Source: Treponema sp. (lineage in GTDB: Bacteria > Spirochaetota > Spirochaetia > Treponematales > Treponemataceae). Taken from it: DNA of 64,000 nt. The stretch covers positions 1-64,000 of the forward strand of contig JAEDCY010000007.1 of the NCBI GenBank assembly GCA_016293915.1, in the 5' to 3' direction. The translations under genes and the position numbers were made by a program. Shown here one piece after another: positions 52,708 through 60,637 of this stretch; position 1 is the stretch's first letter; every line of letters begins with the position of its first letter. Below the pieces are notes generated by a model that ran no database searches, was not told the origin of the DNA, and saw nothing but the letters and a program-made list of their open reading frames with translations.

Positions 52708-53387
52708 AATATGCCCTTAATTTCGTAAATTGATTTCATTCGTATTGTTTTGCCTGTTTTACCGCTTGTGTTAGCAGCTCTTGCCTTTTTCATTGATTCT
52801 GCATCTTCGGCCAGAGGCTTTCCATTCGGGCTTCCAATTAAAACGGCAGTTCCGCCAAGAGCAACCCATCCATCAGTGTATTTCTGCATATCATCAAGGA
52901 AAAGTGTATTTTCTATGGTTGCACCAACCTTCTTAAGAGCTGCCATATAAGAATCAGGGTACGGTTTGCCGTTAAAACCTGCATCACGGATATCAGTTAC
53001 TGCTTCAAATAAATCTGCAATTCCAAGTTTTCCAAGAACTGTATCTGCATGTTCATGTGGTGCATTTGTGAGAATTGACATAGGCATATTTAAAGAAATC
53101 AGAAAATCTCTTAAGCCTGGTTGGGGAGGTAATTCCTCTGCTTCATTCGAAGGATGTACGTGAGCAAGAAAGCCTTCTATATCTGTTAAACCTTCACTTC
53201 TAAGCCATTCAAGTGTAGTAGAGTAGTGTACAATCCGTTCTGATCGCAGGGCAATTGCTTCATCCATAGTACAGTGAAAGAAGTTTGCAACACATTCAAG
53301 CATTCTGCGGGTAATTCCCTTATCCATTGCTGAGCTTGCAGGGTACAGCGTATTGTCCATATCAAAAAGCAGGTGTGTGTACTTCAT
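52704..53387 (-). CDS. HAD-superfamily hydrolase (pyrimidine 5'-nucleotidase-like)
   Basis: A 227-residue HAD phosphatase: motif I DMDNTLYP (nucleophile D10), motif II SILTNAPHEH, then a conserved lysine segment and motif IV LFLDDMQ. The N-terminal sequence is closest to SDT1/PPM1-like nucleotidases. Substrate is uncertain. The promoter on the minus strand is an extended -10 (TGCTATAAT) ending 7 nt before the ATG. It is translationally coupled to the PfkB kinase. Confidence 0.83.
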   Translation of the reverse strand: MKYTHLLFDMDNTLYPASSAMDKGITRRMLECVANFFHCTMDEAIALRSERIVHYSTTLEWLRSEGLTDIEGFLAHVHPSNEAEELPPQPGLRDFLISLNMPMSILTNAPHEHADTVLGKLGIADLFEAVTDIRDAGFNGKPYPDSYMAALKKVGATIENTLFLDDMQKYTDGWVALGGTAVLIGSPNGKPLAEDAESMKKARAANTSGKTGKTIRMKSIYEIKGIL

Positions 53388-53474
53388 ATCTTGAATTATA
53401 GCAAAAAGTTATCTTCTTTTATATAGGTTATTTTTCTAGCGTTAATGGAATTCTCGTTGTAAAATAGTTAGGAC

Positions 53475-55421
53475 ATGAATTCATTTTTATTCAACCATAT
53501 AAAATTTCAGATTGCCTCGCTTACGATTCTTTTGATTCTGGAAGTCATTTACTTTCTGCGTCCAAAAATCAAGCTGCTTTCAAACCGCATTTTTACAGTT
53601 CTTATGGTGAGTTCTTTTGGCTATCTGATTTTTGATTTTGCTACTATTTTTGCCCTTGTATATTATGACAGCGTTCCATTATGGTTTGTCCGCTTTACCC
53701 ACCAGGGCTTTATTTTATTCCTCGATGTAGCACTTTCAAGTATTTATCTTTATATGGATATGCTCAATCGTGATCAAAGAAGATATACTGTACCGGAACT
53801 TTCTTTGATTATTGCATCATACATAGTTGTTCTTGCTTCGATTCTTTTTGCACCAATGGATTATTACATTGGAGAGGATGGAATCTATTCTTATGGTGTA
53901 ATGGCAAACTGTGTTTATGCTGTACTTATCATCTATTCTGTAATGACGGTTCTTCAGACTTTACGTCATATAAAAAATAAGGTACATCGTAAACAGAAAA
54001 TCTGTGTACTTATGACAATGGCTTTGTGGATTGGCTTTGGTGGTGTACAGATTATTGAACCAAGAATTCTTATTTCAAGTGTTGGAATTTCTGCCATTAT
54101 TCTTTTGATGTTTCTTTCGCTTGAGAATCCATCTGAATATCTGGATAGCGAAACCCGTGCTTTCAATTATTATGCGCTAAAAACAGTTTTGCAGGAATGT
54201 CTGAGTCGCAAAAAACGATATGCTATTGTATGTATGGAGCTGGATGAAGCTTCGATTATTGAAAATTATGCAAGAAATAATGTAATTTCTGATGTCTTAA
54301 TTGAAATTAAATCTTTTGTTGAAAGAAACTTTAAGACTCCCTGCTATCGCATGAATCGAATGACTTTGGTTTTTCTGCTGGACAACAAAAAACTTACTAA
54401 ACTTGATTTATATCTTGATATTCTTTCTGAAAGATTCTCTCAAAACTGGGAATTAAAAGACAGGTCTGTTCGTCTTAATGCCCACGCTGACGTTTTGTGT
54501 TGTCCGGAAGATTTCCCTTTTGACGGAAATGTTCAGGAACTTCTTGATTTTGCTGAAGATTCAGAAACTTACAGTCAGTCGGTTGGATTTATCAAAAGAA
54601 TTGATGAAAAAGCCCGCGAAAAGAGAATCCGCCGCCGAAAGATTATTCACATCATGTCTGAAGCAATAAAGGAGGATGGCATTGAAATGTATTTTCAGCC
54701 AATTTATTGTCTTTCAGAAAAACGTTTTACAAATGCCGAAGCTCTTGTTCGCCTTAAAGATAATCAGACTATCGGATATATTTCACCTGAAGAATTCATA
54801 CCGCTTGCAGAAAAAAAAGGCATGATTATGCCTCTTAGTAATCTTATTTTCAATCACGTTTTCAATTTTATGGCTGAAAATAATTTGAGGCGTAAAGGTG
54901 TAAATCATATTGAGGTAAATCTTTCTGGTCTTCAGTCTGTTGATGCAAATCTTCCAAAATTAATGAAATCTCTTTTGATGAAGCATAATATTGCTCCAGA
55001 TACTGTAAATCTAGAAATTACTGAATCTATAGCTGTTACTTCGGGTTATATGCTTAAGAAAAATATGGATGAGCTTAGAAAGTTTGGCTTTTCTTTCTCT
55101 ATGGACGATTTTGGAACAGGTTATTCGAATCTTTCCCGCATTGCTAAAGCTGATTTTGAAATGATAAAAATAGACAAGAGTCTTTTATGGCCTTGCTTTA
55201 AAGAAGATGGAACAGATGGCACAAGAAATGCAAAGATTCTCCTGGAAAGTATGATAAGTATGCTGCTTAAAATTGGACGTCAAATTGTCGTTGAAGGAAT
55301 TGAGACAAAAGAGCAGTTTGAATATCTTGAATCACTTGGAATTACTTATGCACAGGGCTTTTATTTCAGCAAACCTTTATGCGAAAAAGATTTTATTAAG
55401 TTTCTTGAGGATCATTCTTAG
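53475..55421 (+). CDS. Membrane-bound c-di-GMP phosphodiesterase (EAL) with degenerate GGDEF
   Basis: A 648-residue protein with about seven or eight N-terminal membrane helices (1-215), a GGDEF-fold region without the signature (about 230-380) and a C-terminal EAL domain (395-645). EAL is intact (E422 in AEALVRL), with NLSGLQ, EITES, MDDFGTGYS and VVEGIET also present, so c-di-GMP hydrolysis is expected. A TAAAAT box lies 9 nt before the ATG. The last 26 nt overlap the convergent TrmJ-like gene. Confidence 0.88.
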   Translation: MNSFLFNHIKFQIASLTILLILEVIYFLRPKIKLLSNRIFTVLMVSSFGYLIFDFATIFALVYYDSVPLWFVRFTHQGFILFLDVALSSIYLYMDMLNRDQRRYTVPELSLIIASYIVVLASILFAPMDYYIGEDGIYSYGVMANCVYAVLIIYSVMTVLQTLRHIKNKVHRKQKICVLMTMALWIGFGGVQIIEPRILISSVGISAIILLMFLSLENPSEYLDSETRAFNYYALKTVLQECLSRKKRYAIVCMELDEASIIENYARNNVISDVLIEIKSFVERNFKTPCYRMNRMTLVFLLDNKKLTKLDLYLDILSERFSQNWELKDRSVRLNAHADVLCCPEDFPFDGNVQELLDFAEDSETYSQSVGFIKRIDEKAREKRIRRRKIIHIMSEAIKEDGIEMYFQPIYCLSEKRFTNAEALVRLKDNQTIGYISPEEFIPLAEKKGMIMPLSNLIFNHVFNFMAENNLRRKGVNHIEVNLSGLQSVDANLPKLMKSLLMKHNIAPDTVNLEITESIAVTSGYMLKKNMDELRKFGFSFSMDDFGTGYSNLSRIAKADFEMIKIDKSLLWPCFKEDGTDGTRNAKILLESMISMLLKIGRQIVVEGIETKEQFEYLESLGITYAQGFYFSKPLCEKDFIKFLEDHS

Positions 55422-56166
55422 CAGAATTTTTTGCTGCGAGTCCAGCCATTTTACTGAAAGTTTTTTCAAGATATTGAGCTTCGCCTTCTGAAAGACATGC
55501 GCGGCTCAAGATGTTTCGCCAGAAGTTTTCCATATCTTCCCGGCCTGGCATTTTAAAAAAGCCAATCTTTTTCATATTATCTGTAATTTCTGCAACGGTC
55601 TGGTCAATGCGTTTCAGTGTAAGTGGGGTATAACCTCTGTATGTATTATGCTGTGTTTCCAGATTTTTTCTGAAAAGATGGTAACTCATAATTTGTACGG
55701 CATGGCTAAGATTTAATGAACCAAAGTTATCAGATGAAGGAATTGTAACTCCGAGATTACATTCGTCGAGCTGTTCATCGGTAAGACCTGTGCGCTCGTT
55801 TCCAAAAATTACAGCGACTCGGCCGCCAGATTCCTTTGTTGAGCCTGTTGAAATCTGATTTGCCATATCTGCAAATTCTTCGGGCAGCAGCAGTTTACCG
55901 CGTTTTTTTCCACGTCTGCGGGTAGTTCCTGCGCAAATTGCACAGTCTGCGGTTGCTTCTTTTATCGAATTATAAAACTTTGCCTTATCAAAAATTTCAC
56001 CGGCATGAATTGCCAGAACGTGAATGTGTTCTATATCGTAATCAGATTTATTTCCTACAATGCGAAGCTCGCTTATATCATTATTTGCCATAGCACGGCA
56101 TGCCGCTCCAATATTTCGCGATTCATCCGGATGGTCAAGAATTATTACTATATTTGAAAGATTCAT
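55396..56166 (-). CDS. SpoU-family RNA methyltransferase (TrmJ-like)
   Basis: A 256-residue SPOUT methyltransferase. The family motifs are DESRNIGAACRAMAN at the start, VIFGNERTGLTDEQL (SAM knot) and IPSSDNFGSLNLSHAVQI, the last typical of TrmJ, which methylates the 2'-hydroxyl at tRNA position 32. A C-terminal helical extension is present. The promoter on the minus strand, TTGCCA (56201-56196), 17 nt, TATACT (56178-56173), lies 6 nt before the ATG and no Shine-Dalgarno site is present. Confidence 0.9.
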   Translation of the reverse strand: MNLSNIVIILDHPDESRNIGAACRAMANNDISELRIVGNKSDYDIEHIHVLAIHAGEIFDKAKFYNSIKEATADCAICAGTTRRRGKKRGKLLLPEEFADMANQISTGSTKESGGRVAVIFGNERTGLTDEQLDECNLGVTIPSSDNFGSLNLSHAVQIMSYHLFRKNLETQHNTYRGYTPLTLKRIDQTVAEITDNMKKIGFFKMPGREDMENFWRNILSRACLSEGEAQYLEKTFSKMAGLAAKNSAKNDPQET

Positions 56167-56172
56167 ACAGAA

Positions 56173-56201
56173 AGTATAAAAGAAAAAAACTTTTGTGGCA
56201 A
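56173..56201 (-). promoter_or_regulatory. Leaderless promoter of the trmJ-like gene
   Basis: TTGCCA, 17 nt, TATACT on the minus strand, 6 nt before the ATG. Confidence 0.66.
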
Positions 56202-56283
56202 ATGTTACAGAAAATAAGGATTCATCTTAAGTGTTTTTTTCTTGTAAAATTTGCAAATTTGGGTTTATAATATAGTATATTAT

Positions 56284-56952
56284 ATGAAAGTAGAAGAGAC
56301 AGAGTTAAGCGAAAACGAAATTTCCTGCATCAAGAAGGCTGTAAAAGATCGACAGCCTATAGATTTTTTTTGCTATACTCTTACACCTGATCAGAAAATC
56401 AGATTTCAGAAGATTCTAGCTATATTTCTCGAAGAATGTAATCAGATGTATCTGTACAATTACCTTACATATTGTCTCTTTGAACTTTTGGACAATGGAA
56501 GTAAGGCTAATGCAAAACGTATCTTCTTTCAGGAACATCATCTTGATATTAATAATGAAGATGATTATAAAAACGGAATGAAGACGTTTAAAGAAACTCT
56601 GCTTGAAAATACATTACATTATCAGGAAAAACTTAAAGCTGGAGAATTACGTGTCCATCTTTTACTTACTGCTAATGATGTTATTTCTGTAACTGTTTCA
56701 AATAATACAAAAATTACAGATTCTGAATATGCTCGTATTCAGGATAAAATTAACAAAACTAAGGTTTATAATTCAATTGCTGAGGCAGTTTCAGATATTG
56801 ATCAGACTGAAGGTTCCGGACTTGGTATAATAACCGTTCTTGTAATGCTAAAAAAACTTGGTCTTGATGCAAATAACCTCAAATTTGATACAACAGAAAA
56901 TGAAACTGTAGCTACTATTGAAATTCCAAAAGATACTATCGAAGAGATTTAA
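56284..56952 (+). CDS. Stand-alone histidine-kinase-like ATPase
   Basis: A 222-residue protein with a GHKL/HATPase_c fold: the N-box is FELLDNGSKANAKR and the G-box is EGSGLGIITVLVMLKK. There is no phospho-accepting histidine domain, receiver or membrane segment, so it may act like an anti-sigma or switch-protein kinase; similar stand-alone ATPases exist in spirochaetes. ATG 56284 is chosen because a TATAAT box lies just before it. The stop overlaps the Rrf2 gene by 4 nt in convergent arrangement. Confidence 0.72.
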   Translation: MKVEETELSENEISCIKKAVKDRQPIDFFCYTLTPDQKIRFQKILAIFLEECNQMYLYNYLTYCLFELLDNGSKANAKRIFFQEHHLDINNEDDYKNGMKTFKETLLENTLHYQEKLKAGELRVHLLLTANDVISVTVSNNTKITDSEYARIQDKINKTKVYNSIAEAVSDIDQTEGSGLGIITVLVMLKKLGLDANNLKFDTTENETVATIEIPKDTIEEI

Positions 56953-57353
56953 GACTTCATTAAATCTGCAAGACTTACGCTATCAAGATATCCCTCAACA
57001 AGTTCATCAAGTTTAGTCCATAAAGGCAGTGTTCTGCAGTTATCTTTGCGTGGGCATTCTGCAGCTCCGGCTTCGAGGCATGCAACCGGAGAAAGTGATC
57101 CTTCTGTAAGTCTTAAGATTTCGCCAATTTTATAATCTTCTGGTTTTCGGTTGAGCATATAACCGCCGCCTTTTCCATGTACAGCGTCTACCAGACCACT
57201 TTTTGAAAGAAGAGTCATAATGGCTTCTATATATTTTTGTGATATTTCCTGTCTTTCTGCAATTTCTTTTAATGGGGTTCGTTCAGAATCCTGATGTTCT
57301 GCAAGGTCAATCATAACCCTTAGTGCGTATCTACCTTTTGTTGAAATCAGCAT
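56949..57353 (-). CDS. Rrf2-family transcription regulator, likely iron-sulfur
   Basis: A 134-residue Rrf2 regulator with an N-terminal winged helix-turn-helix (KGRYALRVMIDLA, LKEIAERQEISQKYIE) and three cysteines, C92, C100 and C106, in the cluster-binding loop, similar to IscR/NsrR-type ligands. It probably senses iron-sulfur status or a nitrosative/redox signal. A strong ribosome site (AAGGAAGG) and a TATAAT box precede it. The segment 57354-57601 upstream contains the small RNA candidate described separately. Confidence 0.9.
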   Translation of the reverse strand: MLISTKGRYALRVMIDLAEHQDSERTPLKEIAERQEISQKYIEAIMTLLSKSGLVDAVHGKGGGYMLNRKPEDYKIGEILRLTEGSLSPVACLEAGAAECPRKDNCRTLPLWTKLDELVEGYLDSVSLADLMKS

Positions 57354-57410
57354 TTGTCTACCTTCCTTATAGATAAGTAGATTATAACAGATTTTTTTTT
57401 ATTTGGAAAT

Positions 57411-57508
57411 AAAAAAAAACAAGGTTTCCAGACAGTAACACTAAAAGGAAACCTTGCCGTCCAGCGTTGCTGGACATCGGAGAGAGTTTATCAGCTTATT
57501 TACAAGCT
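57411..57508 (-). ncRNA. Candidate small RNA of about 98 nt
   Basis: On the minus strand a consensus promoter, TTGACA (57543-57538), 17 nt, TATATT (57520-57515), is followed by a non-coding stretch. It contains a small hairpin AGCTT/AAGCT, a perfect 7-bp hairpin GTCCAGC/GCTGGAC, and a terminator-like 10-bp hairpin CAAGGTTTCC/GGAAACCTTG followed by nine T. The transcript would end at about 57411, before the Rrf2 gene. It could instead be an attenuated leader of that gene. Confidence 0.55.
57420..57456 (-). terminator. Terminator hairpin of the small RNA candidate
   Basis: A 10-bp perfect stem, 17-nt loop, with a run of nine T (minus strand, 57419-57411) directly after. Confidence 0.78.
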
Positions 57509-57601
57509 AACTATAATATAGCAAAAGAATTGTTTTATGTCAATTTTTTTTTATAGAAATATACAGGATCTTCTTATGCCTGGGCTAAAGGGCTTTAGTT
57601 T

Positions 57602-60535
57602 TTAGTTTTGAGTATTTGTTCTGACGTTGGCAGCCAGTGTAGTTGATTTTTCTACATCTTCTTTTTTTGCATAGCGGTGTGGTTGAGATGTGATTACAGT
57701 TGTTCCTTTTCCGTATTCGCTCTTAATTTCCAGGTTACCGTTCATAAGATTAAGAAGGGATTTTGCAATGCTTAATCCCAGTCCGGCACTTGGAACTGTT
57801 GTGTTAATCAGATTGTCTTCGCGTGTAAATGTTTTGCAGATGTATGGCAAAAATTCCTGAGAAACGCCAATTCCTGTATCTTCACAGTAAAAATTTACCT
57901 TGCATTCATTTTCCTGGTTTCCAGGAGTTTGTTTTATTCCAAAACGAATTTTTCCGCCACGAGGTGTATACTTAAGGGCATTCATAAGAATGTTCATAAC
58001 TACGTCAGTAGTATGAATTACATCCTGATAGATATAAGGATTGATTATTTCAGACCAGTATTCAATTTCGATGCCACGTTCTTTTGCTTCATCTTTTATA
58101 AGGGCATATATTTTGTCCACGGCGTCTGTCAAATCTGTTGGAGCTTCAACAAGTTTAATGTCTCCGTTTTCTATATGAACAAGTTCACATACGTCGTTTA
58201 CGAGGCTTAAAAGTAGTTCTTCGGAATTTTCTATTTTAGAAAGATTGCTTGTAATTGCGTTGGTGTCTGTAAGGTTATCTTTGATGTCGTTTGTGAAACC
58301 GATTATTGATTGTATTGTGCCGAGGATATTTTGTGAGACGTTATACATAAAGATATTCTTGGCTCGAATTGCGTTAGCGGCCAGATCTGCGGTACGCTGA
58401 AGTTCCATTTTTTGAATAAGCTCGGCTTCTGCTTCTGCTCGAGCTCGTTCTTCCATGGTGATATCATTTAAGAAAACATAGAAGATATCGCCATAGTTTT
58501 TAGTTTTTACAAAACGACCATAATTTCTGATATATTTTAATATTCCAATTTTAGTTTTTATACGGTATTCAACGTAATCAAGATTGTTATCAACTGTAAT
58601 CTGGTTCTCTATACTATTCTGAACACGATCAAAATCATCCGGATGAACTATACCTCGGAAAGAATTTCCTACATATTCACGGAATTCTTCTGCAGATTCA
58701 CAATCATACATTTGTATAAGTTCTTTATTAAAAGAAATAAGATCAAGATCACCATCTGCATGATAGGAGAAGAAACCTCCGGGAATACCTTCTGCGACTT
58801 CATTTGCAGCCATCAGCATATCTTCGCTTAAAGGAGTGTTTTCATTAACTGTTTTCTTAAGGGAAATGTTTCCACATGATATTACAGATGATTTCTTTAA
58901 GTAGGCTTCAAATTCACGGATTGGAATAGGTTTTGAAAAATAGTAGCCCTGAATATAATCACATCCAAGTGTTCTGAGAATCTTAAACTGTTCTAGTGAT
59001 TCTGCTCCTTCTGCAATTGTAAGAAGTCCCATCCTGTGCGCCATCTTGATGATGTTTTCAATTACAATTTCATTCATCTTGATGTTTCGCACAAAACTGA
59101 TATCAAGTTTTATGACATTCAAGGGGAAGGAAGAAAGCAGACCTAGAGATGAATAACCGGCTCCAAAATCATCCATTTCAATCAGAAAACCTTTTTCCTG
59201 AGACCTTTTTACCTGTTTAATAATCAGTTCTGTGTTTTCAGAGTAAAGAGATTCAGTTACTTCCATATGGAGAAGACTGTGGTCGACTTTATAAGAATCA
59301 ATGATATCATATTGTTTATCTATACAACCTTCTTCAAGAAAGTCTCTGCGTGAAACATTTACAGATATTGGTACAAGGGGAAGCCCCTCCTGCTCCCATC
59401 GTTTGATGTCTTTACAAACCTGCTCAAGAACAAAACTATCCAGTTTGGTTATAAAGCCGTTGCGTTCAAAAAGAGGAATAAACTGATTTGGAGACATAAA
59501 ACCGTATTCAGGATGATTCCATCGAACAAGAGCTTCTGCTCCAGCAATGTGCCCGGTAATTGTTTCGTGTTTTGGTTGATAGAAAATCTGGAATTGAGCT
59601 TCTTCCAGACCACGTTCCATGGTTTCGATAATACGCTGTTCATTTAAAAGTTGTGTCTGGAGATTATCCTCAAAAAATGCGATATCTTTTCCGTACTTTC
59701 CTTTTATATTGCTGATTGAAAGAAAGGCCCGGTCACAACAAATTACAAGTGGCAGATCACAATCTATAGGGGCATAAATACCCATTTTTACAATTTGATG
59801 AGGGATTGGTGCTGAACTTAGAATAGTTTTTGTTATTCGTGTCAGGCGATCTACATCAACTTTTTCTGAATATTCAAAGAAAAGAATGTACTGGTCGCCA
59901 CCATAACGGCCAGAAAATCCTTCAGGCATAGCTTTCATCATTTCTCTGGCTGAATAAGAAAGAAATTCATTGCATTTTTCTACGCCGTAAAGGCTGTTAG
60001 ATGATTTAAAATTGTCAAAATCAAAAGCTATGATACAGAAGTTTTTTTTGCGATTATTGTTAATGAACTGTTCTGTTTTTCTTAAAAATGCTTTACGGGT
60101 AAGAAGGCCTGTAAGTTCATCGCGTTCAAGTTCATAGATAATGCGGTTTGCTTCAAAAAGTTTTACAGCAGTTTTCAGTCGATTGAGGACTTGCCTGTCT
60201 GAAAATGGTTTCTTCAAAAAGTCCATTACATTCAAGGCTAAAAGTTCATCTTCCAGCTTTGAGTTATCAATTTCTGTACTGATTAAAATAGGGAACTTTT
60301 CGGTTAAAATTGAGGCTCTGAGTCTTCTTACGATGTCTGCTGCTTCTTGAATATATATAATTGCTGATGCAATATTTTTCTGTTTGTCTGCAATTAATTT
60401 TATTGCCTCTTCTCCAGAAGAAGCTTTAACTACATCGTATTTGCGCGAAATAATATTTAAAAGCTGAGTTTCACTTTCGGTGTTGCTTTCAACTATGAGA
60501 ATCTTGTATTTTTCTTTACCGTTATTATCACTCAT
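57602..60535 (-). CDS. Five-domain signalling protein: receiver-like, GGDEF-like, EAL, PAS, HATPase
   Basis: A 977-residue cytoplasmic signalling protein. In order: a receiver-like domain (9-125) whose phosphoacceptor region reads AIIYIQEAAD without the Asp but keeps K109; a GGDEF domain with the altered motif GGDQY (212-216); an EAL domain (310-555) with intact EAL (334-336), MDDFGAGYS and AEGAES; a PAS domain (about 585-700); and a kinase-like end in which the H-box reads NVSQNILGTIQS with no histidine, followed by an HATPase_c domain (GIGVS, AGLGLSIAK). Only the EAL and ATP-binding modules look active. It is therefore more likely a regulated c-di-GMP phosphodiesterase than a true kinase. 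Confidence 0.85.
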   Translation of the reverse strand: MSDNNGKEKYKILIVESNTESETQLLNIISRKYDVVKASSGEEAIKLIADKQKNIASAIIYIQEAADIVRRLRASILTEKFPILISTEIDNSKLEDELLALNVMDFLKKPFSDRQVLNRLKTAVKLFEANRIIYELERDELTGLLTRKAFLRKTEQFINNNRKKNFCIIAFDFDNFKSSNSLYGVEKCNEFLSYSAREMMKAMPEGFSGRYGGDQYILFFEYSEKVDVDRLTRITKTILSSAPIPHQIVKMGIYAPIDCDLPLVICCDRAFLSISNIKGKYGKDIAFFEDNLQTQLLNEQRIIETMERGLEEAQFQIFYQPKHETITGHIAGAEALVRWNHPEYGFMSPNQFIPLFERNGFITKLDSFVLEQVCKDIKRWEQEGLPLVPISVNVSRRDFLEEGCIDKQYDIIDSYKVDHSLLHMEVTESLYSENTELIIKQVKRSQEKGFLIEMDDFGAGYSSLGLLSSFPLNVIKLDISFVRNIKMNEIVIENIIKMAHRMGLLTIAEGAESLEQFKILRTLGCDYIQGYYFSKPIPIREFEAYLKKSSVISCGNISLKKTVNENTPLSEDMLMAANEVAEGIPGGFFSYHADGDLDLISFNKELIQMYDCESAEEFREYVGNSFRGIVHPDDFDRVQNSIENQITVDNNLDYVEYRIKTKIGILKYIRNYGRFVKTKNYGDIFYVFLNDITMEERARAEAEAELIQKMELQRTADLAANAIRAKNIFMYNVSQNILGTIQSIIGFTNDIKDNLTDTNAITSNLSKIENSEELLLSLVNDVCELVHIENGDIKLVEAPTDLTDAVDKIYALIKDEAKERGIEIEYWSEIINPYIYQDVIHTTDVVMNILMNALKYTPRGGKIRFGIKQTPGNQENECKVNFYCEDTGIGVSQEFLPYICKTFTREDNLINTTVPSAGLGLSIAKSLLNLMNGNLEIKSEYGKGTTVITSQPHRYAKKEDVEKSTTLAANVRTNTQN

Positions 60536-60637
60536 AAATAAATATGTACAATATTTATAATTATATCACACTTTGTATACATTACAAATATTTTTTAAAG
60601 TTTGAAACGGTAAAACGGTAAAGAAATTGTTATATTG

